A model generated the notes under the pieces. That model did not search any database. It saw only the letters and a list, made by a program, of their open reading frames with translations, and was not told the origin of the DNA. Shown one piece after another: positions 1 to 5,986 of a DNA stretch of 6,762 bases (positions are counted from its first letter, which is position 1; the number at the start of each line of letters is the position of its first letter). The position numbers were made by a program, and so were the translations under genes. Source of the DNA: Actinomycetota bacterium (GTDB lineage Bacteria > Actinomycetota > Acidimicrobiia > Acidimicrobiales > Acidimicrobiaceae); NCBI GenBank assembly GCA_004366215.1, contig ML178763.1, forward strand, positions 2,683-9,444. Reading direction: 5' to 3'.

Positions 1-94
1 CCGCACCCCCCCGGGCACCTCGGCGGCGCACCACGAGCTCTTGGGGCGCCCCAGGCTGTCGCGCGACGAAGCGCAGCGCGTCGCGCACCTTCAC
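1..94 (-). CDS. Start of an unrecognised fourth operon gene (partial, runs off left edge)
   Basis: An open frame begins with GTG at 94-92 and stays open to the window edge, giving about 31 codons with an N-terminus reading VKVRDALRFVARQPGAP. The first four bases (94-91, GTGA on the minus strand) overlap the stop codon of the LarA-like gene, the same arrangement as at the reductase/dehydrogenase junction. A purine-rich Shine-Dalgarno, GAGGGGAGGG at 111-102, lies 7 bases upstream inside the last codons of the preceding gene. A second GTG at 88-86 is an alternative start. The visible part is rich in Arg and Ala and shows no signal peptide or motif, so I do not recognise a family. Support is the coupling and ribosome binding site, not homology; the fragment is short enough that a chance open frame in GC-rich DNA remains possible. 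Confidence 0.5.
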   Translation of the reverse strand, partial: MKVRDALRFVARQPGAPQELVVRRRGARGGA

Positions 95-1695
95 GCCCCC
101 GCCCTCCCCTCGCTCACGTCGGCCATCACGAGCGGCGGGCTGTGTAGGTGCGTGATGCTCGGATCCGGTCCAACGATCGAGCGGGCCATCTCGAGCGCGT
201 CGTCGAGGGTGCTCGCAGCCTGAAACCCGAGGCGACGCGCGGCTGCGGGGTTGCCACCGAGGATGATGACGCCTCCGAGGTGGTCGAGCGCGTGCGCACC
301 CCAGTACCACATGTAGAACGGGTGGACGCCGTGGTAGGCGTGCTGAGTCCGGTAGAGGTGGATGTACCAAGGGTCGCGCGCGAAGCCCTCTCCGTACTTC
401 GCCTCGATGCCGCTCGGCTCCGGCGCCCCGGCGAGCACCTGCTCGAAGAAGTCGATGTAGCTCGGGTGGAACGCCGGGTCGAACTCTGGGCGAGTCGGGT
501 GCGCCATGATGACGACCCCGCCTCGGCGCACGAGCGGACGCCCTCGGTACATGTTGAACAGGTAGCCGAGCCCAAGGCAGTAGACGAGGATGGGATTCAT
601 GATGGAGTTGACGTTGTAGGGCCCGACGAAGGGCAACCCCATGGTGAGGACGTCGGTCTGCCCTTCCACCGGCACGAGCTGCTGGCGAAACACCCGCTCG
701 AGGGTCTTGTCGTGGACCGCCTCCACCTCTCCGGCAGCGACGCCGGTGACGCCGTAGGGAGACCGAATGCGGTGGAAGATCTCTCGCGCGAGGTGAGGCG
801 GCGTCCGGCGCAACGACTCCGCGACCGCGACGTAGCTCGCTCGGTCTCGAAGGTCCCACTCCCACTCCCGGCGGTTGAGGAAGCGAAAAGCCGGGGGGAA
901 GGTGTTGGTGTTCAGCGTGGTCTCGATCTGGAAGATCCGCACGCCGCTGCGGGCGATGAGCCGACCCATTCGCCAGTTGGACGAGTGGAGCTGCGAGTTG
1001 TGACGATCCATGAACGACCGCGAGTGCACCATGGTCGTCACGTTGTGGTGGAAGCGAATGGAGTCGTAGCTCGCGAGCCCCGTCGCGACGCTCTTGTGGC
1101 CCCCATCCATCGCGACGAGGTTGATGTTGACGTACACGAGCAGGTCGCTCTCCACCGCACGTCGGTTGAGCTCGACCAGCTCACCCTCCTCGGTGTGGCC
1201 GACGACCACCATGTTGGCCTTGTCTTCGGCGTCGTGCTGGGTGATCATGCCTCGCGGGGCGAGCGCGTCGTACACCCGACGTCCAAGCGCGTGGCGCAAC
1301 TCCGCCTCGGTCATCCGACGATGGAGCGCGAGCGCGGCGATGAGCTGGACGTCCTCGACGCCCTTGCTCGCCGCGAGCTCGAGCACCTCTTCGATCACGA
1401 CGCTGCGCACGTCCGGCGACGCCATCGGAGGCAGGGGCAGCGACACGTCATCGAACGCGATGGTCAGGCGCATCCCCGGAAACAGCTGAGCCTCGAGCGG
1501 CTCTGCGTCGATCGGGTGCGTGAGCGCGTGGCGGACCGCAGCCCGAACGTCGCGGACGGCCGGCAGCGGATCCGGTGGGTAGACGATCCGCGACCCTGCC
1601 GGGAGCCGCTCGAGTCGGAACCCCTCCCCAAACCAGAACAGCGTGGGCGGAGTCGAACGATCTACTTCGAGCACAAATCCAGGACGATGAGCCAC
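91..1695 (-). CDS. Divergent LarA-type (nickel-pincer, lactate racemase superfamily) protein
   Basis: This 534-residue protein resembles the LarA family (DUF2088 plus C-terminal domain), which uses a nickel-pincer nucleotide to racemise or epimerise 2-hydroxy acids by hydride transfer. What I see: the N-terminal strand FDDVSLPLPP (81-90) where LarA has D-x-T-R-P-x-P; ALHRRMTEAEL (123-133) matching the Hr..t..El block, with His125; and GGHKSVATGLASYDSI (198-213) with Lys201, then His217. The spacings His125-Lys201 (76) and Lys201-His217 (16) equal those of His108, Lys184 and His200 in the Lactobacillus plantarum enzyme as I recall them, so the cofactor-binding Lys and nickel-ligand His appear kept. 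The position of the second catalytic His (LarA His174) is Ile191, and the Arg of the TRP motif is Leu86. The protein is about 100 residues longer than LarA, and no larB, larC or larE cofactor genes lie in this window. Start GTG directly abuts the upstream TAG, behind AGGAAGG at 1710-1704. Family assignment is fairly sure; the reaction and substrate are unknown, so no larA symbol is given. Confidence 0.85.
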   Translation of the reverse strand: MAHRPGFVLEVDRSTPPTLFWFGEGFRLERLPAGSRIVYPPDPLPAVRDVRAAVRHALTHPIDAEPLEAQLFPGMRLTIAFDDVSLPLPPMASPDVRSVVIEEVLELAASKGVEDVQLIAALALHRRMTEAELRHALGRRVYDALAPRGMITQHDAEDKANMVVVGHTEEGELVELNRRAVESDLLVYVNINLVAMDGGHKSVATGLASYDSIRFHHNVTTMVHSRSFMDRHNSQLHSSNWRMGRLIARSGVRIFQIETTLNTNTFPPAFRFLNRREWEWDLRDRASYVAVAESLRRTPPHLAREIFHRIRSPYGVTGVAAGEVEAVHDKTLERVFRQQLVPVEGQTDVLTMGLPFVGPYNVNSIMNPILVYCLGLGYLFNMYRGRPLVRRGGVVIMAHPTRPEFDPAFHPSYIDFFEQVLAGAPEPSGIEAKYGEGFARDPWYIHLYRTQHAYHGVHPFYMWYWGAHALDHLGGVIILGGNPAAARRLGFQAASTLDDALEMARSIVGPDPSITHLHSPPLVMADVSEGRAGA

Positions 1696-2893
1696 CTAAC
1701 GTGCCTTCCTCTGCGTCAGGTCGAAGACCACCTTGACCGCATCTGCGCGTCCACCGTCGTGCGCCTTGGCGATCGCACTGACGTAGTCGTGGAGGCGGTA
1801 GCGATGCGTCACGAGCCGCCCGAGGCCAAGGGCGCTCGCGAGCCCGAGCGCGATGGCGAAGGTCCGAACCGAGCCCGCCGGCTGGCCGAGCGCCGCAGCG
1901 GTCGAGTCGTCGAGCACCTCGGTGCCGTAGGCGTAGGCACCCTTGAGGCGAACCTCTCGGTGCCACAGCGGTGCGAGGTCGATCCGCTCGCTGCTCGGCA
2001 TCCCCGCGAGGACAACTTCGCCCCCTGGGCGCACCACCTCGATGGCGAGCTGCAGAGATCGACCAGATCCGACCGCGTCGATGACGACGTCGTAGCCGTC
2101 ACCGAGGAACCTGCCTGCACGAAACGACGACCGCAGCCTGCGTGCCCGCTCGACGACCTCTTCCTCTCGCACGACGAGGTGCGCACCGAGCTGCGCTGCG
2201 AGCTCGCGTTGGCGCGGGTACCGTGCCACCGTCGTGACGCTCGCAAAGCTCCCGAGTCGAGCAGCGACGGCGGTCGCGACGAGGCCCACGGTGCCCGCCC
2301 CGATGATCGCGAGGTGTCCCTCGCGTCGACGAGAGCACGGTGTGCACGCCACACGCGAGGGGTTCGACCATGACGGCGTCGGCGTCGCTCAGATCCTCCC
2401 CGACCGGGTGCAGCATCGACTCGTGGACGACGAGCTCGGTCGACCAACCGCCGCCGGTCGATGCGCAGTAGCCGAGCTGGATGCCGGGCCTCAGGTCACC
2501 CCGCGTAATCGACTCGCACTGCTGAGTCGCGCCGGCCTGGCACGCGCGACACGGCTCCAGCCCGCGCGTGACGCAAGTGAGAGCCGGCTCAATGACGAAG
2601 CGGCCAGAGCGCCCAGGGACGGTGACGACGACCTCGTGCCCGGGAACGAACGGCATCGAGGTGAGAGGCTCGAAGTACCGCGAGCTCTCGAAGAACAGCG
2701 CCGCGAGGTCTGAGCCGCAGATGCCAGCGAGGCGGGGGTGCGCCCGAAGCCAGCCCGCGCCCGGCAGCTCTGGCGGGTCGAGGTCGCGCAGCAGCAACGG
2801 ACCGCTCTCGATCGCTCGTGAGAGCACGGAGCGCTCGAGCAACCGCGCGGCTGCGAAGCGGAGCGGACGCCGTTCAACGACGAGCGCCCTCAC
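1696..2893 (-). pseudogene. Zinc-dependent medium-chain alcohol dehydrogenase, split by a frameshift
   Basis: Two reading frames together encode one zinc-dependent MDR dehydrogenase (alcohol or threonine dehydrogenase-like), which would interconvert an alcohol and an aldehyde/ketone with NAD(P). The first part (2893 to about 2324, 190 residues) carries the GroES-like catalytic domain: GICGSD with zinc ligand Cys59, PGHE with His86-Glu87, four structural-zinc cysteines Cys107, Cys115, Cys118 and Cys126, a GGGWS block (147-151), and VEPLACGVH (176-184) with Glu177. The second part (about 2322 to 1696) begins REGHLAIIGAGTVGL, the GxGxxG Rossmann fold, and ends with the usual C-terminal catalytic strands (VVFDL). 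Moving between them needs a shift near 2318-2332: one surplus base or two missing. Left alone, the first frame ends at 2099 after 264 residues, without a nucleotide-binding domain. Repaired, the protein is about 398 residues, some 40 more than usual, partly from a longer N-terminus. The GTG start overlaps the reductase stop (GTGA, 2893-2890). Because both halves are well preserved, a sequencing error or very recent indel is more likely than an old pseudogene. Confidence 0.85.
1704..1710 (-). promoter_or_regulatory. Ribosome binding site of the LarA-like gene
   Basis: AGGAAGG on the minus strand lies 8 bases before the GTG at 1695-1693, inside the last codons of the dehydrogenase gene. It supports the GTG that directly follows the dehydrogenase stop codon (TAG at 1698-1696) as the true start. 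Confidence 0.5.
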
Positions 2894-5202
2894 CGATCAC
2901 CACCGATGGGTAGCACGACGCGGCCGAAACCCTGCGGGCGCCGCCACTCCTCGATGAGCCAGCCCCGTCGGCGCGCGAGCGCGCGGAGCTTCACGTCCGG
3001 ATTCACGACCACCGCCGTCCCAGCCGCCTCGAGCATCGGCAGATCGCTCGTCGAGTCAGCGTAGGCGACGGTGTCGTCCTGCGCGATGCCGAAGCGAGCT
3101 GCGAGCTCGCGAACTACGTCGGCTCGGGCCTCACCGATAGGAAGCGTCCCTGGCACCATGCCCGAGAGACGCCCGTCGCGCTCGGGCATGTCGAGGCAGA
3201 TGAGCTCGTCGAAGAGTGGGCGAAACGGCTCGACCGCCCACCGCAGTGCACCGGTCACGCCGACGGTGATGTGGCCAGCTGCGCGATGCTGGCGAACCCG
3301 CGCGATACCCTCTGGAAACGCCTTTCGCATGAGGTACCCGGTCATGAGTTTGGGCGCGAGACGATCGAGCTCGGTCGGATCGGCGTCGCGGTAGCGACGG
3401 TAGAAGTAGCGGAGAAAGTCCGAGCGATCTCGCGCGTCGAGGCGTAGGAGGCGCGGCGCCTCGAGGAGCAGGCTCGCCACGAGTCCGGCGCGCTCCCACG
3501 GGCCGACGGCGCTGGTTGCGACGTAGGCGAACGAGTCGACCACGTTCGCAGCCACGAGCGTGTTCTCGACGTCGAAGACCACGAGGCGCCGCCCGCGGAA
3601 CAGGCCGGCACGGAGTCGCTCCTCCCGGCTCCGACGCGGCGTCCGCCGTGGCGACGTCCGCGCGCGAGCGTGCTCGACCACCGAGGGTAGGTGGACGTCG
3701 AGGATGAAGTGCTCCCAATCGATGAGTGCCGGGTCGACGACGACACCGTCGCTTGGCTCGACTCGAGCGGCGAGCTGCGCGAGCTTGGTCGTCGCGTAGA
3801 GCGCCTCGCACTCGGCGTAGGCGCCGTAGAGCTCTACGTAGGAGTGGGCACGTTCGAGCGCGTCGCTCACGTCGACGAGGTCATCTTGGAGGCTGAGCGC
3901 TTCACCCCGGAGCGGCAGGCGGCCGAGCAACGCGAGCGCAGCCCGGAGGGCGCGGCGCCGCCGCTCGAGACGCCGCTCGACCTCCCCACGTGCAGGATAC
4001 GTCCACGCGGGGATCGCGACCGCCTGACCCCGCTCGTCGTAGAGCGGGTGCTCGCCGAAGTAGCGTCGGATCAACGAGACCATCGCGTCGTAGCGCAGCG
4101 GGTTGCGCGTGCCAGAGGCTGCGTGGTAGTAGGCGATCGTGCTCGGGGGGTTCGCCGCCGCGCTCAGTACCGCACCCACGACGAAGTCCACCGGGATGAC
4201 GTCGACGACCGTCTCCGCGGATCCGGGAAACTCCCTGAGGAGCCCACGAGCGAACGAGATGATGATGGGCTCTGCCATGCGAAACCCACGGATCCAGCCC
4301 GGACGGGGTTCTTGGTAGCTCGACTCGATGATCGATGGTCGCACGATGGAGATCGGCGTCGCGCCCCGGCGCTCCTCGAGCACCCGCTCTCCGAGCGCCT
4401 TCGTCATGGCGTACGCGTCGGGCCAGCCCAAGCTCTGAGCGCGCGATCGACCGAGTGCGACCATGTGCGCGTGGACCCAGTCGCGGCGCAGACGCTCGGT
4501 TCGCTCCGCGAGCAGCGCGACACCTGCGGCGCCGAGCTCGCTGCGGGCACGCTCGCGAAAGCGAGCGAGCTGAACTGGGTCACGGCTGCGCCGCTCTGCT
4601 TCGCGGCGCAGCTCGCGCGCCGCCTCTACCTCGCGGCGCCAGTCCACATCCGGGTAGTGCGGCTGGCTGGCGAGCGACGTCTCGGGTGCGTCGCCTCGGC
4701 GCGACCCAGCGACGTAGGCGGTCGAGATCGCGACGAAGTGCCCTGGGTCTTCGTTGGCTGAGGCCCTCGCGGCCTGGTAAGCCTCGAGAACTCGAGCGGG
4801 TCCGAGCAAGTTGATCTCGACGGCCGCGTCGAGCGTCGCGTCGAAGCTCACCGTCGCCGCGGAGTGGACGACGATCGCCGCGCCTGCCAGCACCTCGCGG
4901 CCCTCGGGACTCAGGCCGAGGCCGTCGCGTCCGACGTCGCCTTCAACGAGGACGACTCGCTCTGCGACCTGAGCGTCGAAGGTGGAGCGGCCCCACTCGG
5001 CGCGCAGGCGATCGAAGCAGTTGTTGCCGAGGAGCTCTCGACGCAGCCGCTCCTGAGCCGTCGCCGTGCGGCCAGGCCGTATGAGGACAGCGACGCGCGT
5101 CTCGGGCAACAGTCGGAGCACCGCCTCGACGATCGCCGTCCCGAGGAAGCCGGTCGCCCCAGTCAGGAAGATGGTCCGACCCGCTAGCGCCTCGCGAAGC
5201 AC
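2890..5202 (-). CDS. Fatty acyl-CoA reductase-like SDR fused to a HAD-IB phosphatase-like domain
   Basis: A 770-residue two-enzyme fusion. Residues 10-350 form an extended SDR of the NAD_binding_4 (fatty acyl-CoA/thioester reductase) type: TGATGFLG nucleotide-binding loop (14-21), VVHSAATVSF (111-120), ISTAYV (159-164) with the catalytic Ser/Thr, and YAMTK with Tyr264 and Lys268. About 100 residues separate Ser160 from Tyr264, containing a highly charged, probably helical insertion (188-245). Residues 455-510 (VELYGAY, then IDWEHFILDVHLPS) resemble the C-terminal helical region of acyl-CoA reductases. An Arg-rich linker (512-540) leads to a HAD-IB domain (541-755): motif I VFDVENTLV (542-550), motif II VTG with Thr650, motif III region with Arg693, and motif IV YADSTSD (714-720). 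The reductase would take an acyl-CoA or acyl-ACP to an aldehyde or alcohol using NAD(P)H in the cytoplasm or at the membrane face. The HAD domain would act on a phosphate ester or be structural, since motif I has Glu546 for the usual second Asp. Start is GTG behind the purine-rich AGAGGGAGCGAGGGA (5220-5206). It is the first operon gene and overlaps the dehydrogenase start by four bases. The domain calls are confident; the substrate is unknown. Confidence 0.88.
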   Translation of the reverse strand: MLREALAGRTIFLTGATGFLGTAIVEAVLRLLPETRVAVLIRPGRTATAQERLRRELLGNNCFDRLRAEWGRSTFDAQVAERVVLVEGDVGRDGLGLSPEGREVLAGAAIVVHSAATVSFDATLDAAVEINLLGPARVLEAYQAARASANEDPGHFVAISTAYVAGSRRGDAPETSLASQPHYPDVDWRREVEAARELRREAERRSRDPVQLARFRERARSELGAAGVALLAERTERLRRDWVHAHMVALGRSRAQSLGWPDAYAMTKALGERVLEERRGATPISIVRPSIIESSYQEPRPGWIRGFRMAEPIIISFARGLLREFPGSAETVVDVIPVDFVVGAVLSAAANPPSTIAYYHAASGTRNPLRYDAMVSLIRRYFGEHPLYDERGQAVAIPAWTYPARGEVERRLERRRRALRAALALLGRLPLRGEALSLQDDLVDVSDALERAHSYVELYGAYAECEALYATTKLAQLAARVEPSDGVVVDPALIDWEHFILDVHLPSVVEHARARTSPRRTPRRSREERLRAGLFRGRRLVVFDVENTLVAANVVDSFAYVATSAVGPWERAGLVASLLLEAPRLLRLDARDRSDFLRYFYRRYRDADPTELDRLAPKLMTGYLMRKAFPEGIARVRQHRAAGHITVGVTGALRWAVEPFRPLFDELICLDMPERDGRLSGMVPGTLPIGEARADVVRELAARFGIAQDDTVAYADSTSDLPMLEAAGTAVVVNPDVKLRALARRRGWLIEEWRRPQGFGRVVLPIGGDR

Positions 5203-5244
5203 CGATCCCTCGCTCCCTCTACTCCACCGACGGCCGGACCACGA

Positions 5245-5250
5245 AGCCTA
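5245..5250 (-). promoter_or_regulatory. Possible -10 element of the operon promoter
   Basis: The 117-base gap between the membrane-protein stop (5320) and the reductase start (5202) contains TAGGCT on the minus strand (5250-5245), fitting the TAnnnT consensus of the main actinobacterial sigma factor. Transcription would start near 5238 and give a leader of about 35 bases containing the purine-rich ribosome binding site. I see no good -35 hexamer at the expected distance, so this is weak. The rest of the gap shows only small GC hairpins and nothing else I can name. Confidence 0.25.
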
Positions 5251-5319
5251 CCGGCGAGGCCACAGCCCACCGCCGCCCTCGTCGTCTCAGAGCGGTGCTC
5301 ACCACGAGCCCGTGGCTGC

Positions 5320-5832
5320 CTACGAGGGGCGCTTACGACGGACGGACGCTTGACGCTTCGGAGGGGTGTAGCGCTTCGACGGCGTGGTCGGACGGTGCGG
5401 CAGAAGGGTCGCGCCCGACTCGGCGCTCGCGCCGGCCTTCTCACGGCGGCGAGCCTCGCGCGCCTCTCGCCTCGCCCGTACGACCTCGGGGTTGGCCTTG
5501 AAGCCGACGAAGACCCCCCACGCGAGGATCGGAAACGCCGCGATGATAAGGTTGCCCCACCCCGCACCGATCGCGACCAGCATCGCGAACGCCCCGGCGA
5601 TGCGCCGACGATCCCGCTGGATCATCAGCGCCGTGATCGCCATGAGCACGAGCCCCTCCGCCAGGATGAACTCCGGGTTGGCAAGCAGTCCCTGCCCACG
5701 AAGCTTCACGTGGCCCCGGAGCACTGGGATCCACAGCACCGTGTAGGCCACCGCTTCGAGCACCACGAGGCCGTAGCCGATCTGGCGCTCGCGCTTGGTC
5801 AACGGCATCGCTCGGCGGACTGCGGTGGTCAC
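5320..5832 (-). CDS. Small integral membrane protein with a basic C-terminal tail, unknown function
   Basis: From the GTG at 5832-5830 this encodes 170 residues. After a short basic N-terminus (LTKRERQIGYG), hydrophobic segments lie at about 18-38, 53-71, 78-96 and 95-111; the last two are nearly continuous, so three or four membrane spans are possible. The final ~60 residues are strongly basic, with an Arg/Glu/Ala-rich helical stretch (VRARREAREARRREKAGAS, about 118-136) followed by a Pro/Lys/Arg-rich end (TPPKRQASVRRKRPS), probably cytoplasmic. I do not recognise a family; it looks like the short hypothetical membrane proteins common in actinobacteria. Two starts compete. GTG at 5832 sits 7 bases after a TACACT -10 sequence and would be leaderless. 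ATG at 5808 gives 162 residues beginning MPLTKRER but has no convincing Shine-Dalgarno. The frame stays open up to 5940, but nothing supports a start that far upstream. It is divergent from the transporter gene. Coding status is likely from the clean hydrophobic pattern. Confidence 0.7.
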   Translation of the reverse strand: MTTAVRRAMPLTKRERQIGYGLVVLEAVAYTVLWIPVLRGHVKLRGQGLLANPEFILAEGLVLMAITALMIQRDRRRIAGAFAMLVAIGAGWGNLIIAAFPILAWGVFVGFKANPEVVRARREAREARRREKAGASAESGATLLPHRPTTPSKRYTPPKRQASVRRKRPS

Positions 5833-5839
5833 GACGCCA

Positions 5840-5845
5840 AGTGTA
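5840..5845 (-). promoter_or_regulatory. Likely -10 element of a leaderless promoter
   Basis: TACACT on the minus strand fits TAnnnT and ends 7 bases before the GTG at 5832. The first base of that codon would therefore be at the transcription start, the usual geometry of leaderless actinobacterial genes. Neither this GTG nor the ATG at 5808 has a good Shine-Dalgarno, which fits. The -35 region is poor: GCGACC at 5867-5862, with a 16-base spacer, shares only GAC with TTGACA. Confidence 0.4.
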
Positions 5846-5974
5846 GTGCGCGAGCGCCGTCGGGTCGCGTGAGACGCGATCGTCGCCAAGTCATCACCGA
5901 GCCTTCCCCGTGCCGTCGCCCTCGTGCAACCCCGAGGCAAGGTCGCCCCCTCAGCATGGCCCTCAGGACGTCAC

Positions 5975-5981
5975 AAGGAGG
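5975..5981 (+). promoter_or_regulatory. Strong Shine-Dalgarno of the MFS transporter gene
   Basis: AAGGAGG lies 5 bases before the ATG at 5987-5989, a near-perfect match to the 16S rRNA 3' end. It fixes the transporter start. The rest of the 154-base divergent gap (5833-5986) shows no clear plus-strand TAnnnT box at a sensible distance. Confidence 0.85.
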
Positions 5982-5986
5982 ACCTG

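Noticed and set aside
91..1695. Naming the gene larA (lactate racemase).
   Set aside because: The second catalytic His and the substrate-side Arg are missing, the protein is about 100 residues too long, and lar cofactor genes are absent from the window; only superfamily membership is supported.
2099..2323. The tail of the first dehydrogenase frame after the shift as real protein sequence.
   Set aside because: It becomes Arg-rich and featureless exactly where the other frame takes up the Rossmann GxGxxG, so it is out-of-frame translation.
148..2373. A 741-codon open frame on the plus strand, antisense to the LarA-like gene and the end of the dehydrogenase.
   Set aside because: It is in codon register with both minus-strand genes, so its stops would need TTA, CTA or TCA codons in them, which GC-rich genes avoid. 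Its translation is Arg/Val/Asp/His-rich with no recognisable motif, while the opposite strand has clear families.
3691..4761. A 356-codon plus-strand open frame opposite the reductase domain.
   Set aside because: Same GC-driven shadow effect. Its product shows no motifs, whereas the minus strand carries the TGATGFLG and YxxxK motifs.
2890..5202. The fusion as a carboxylic acid reductase.
   Set aside because: There is no adenylation or phosphopantetheine-carrier domain before the reductase; the N-terminus begins directly with the nucleotide-binding fold.
5289..5315. Two small inverted repeats (GAGC-GGT-GCTC and CCACG-AGCC-CGTGG) just downstream of the membrane-protein stop, as a terminator.
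   Set aside because: Stems are only 4-5 bp with no T tract, and such repeats are expected by chance in DNA this GC-rich.
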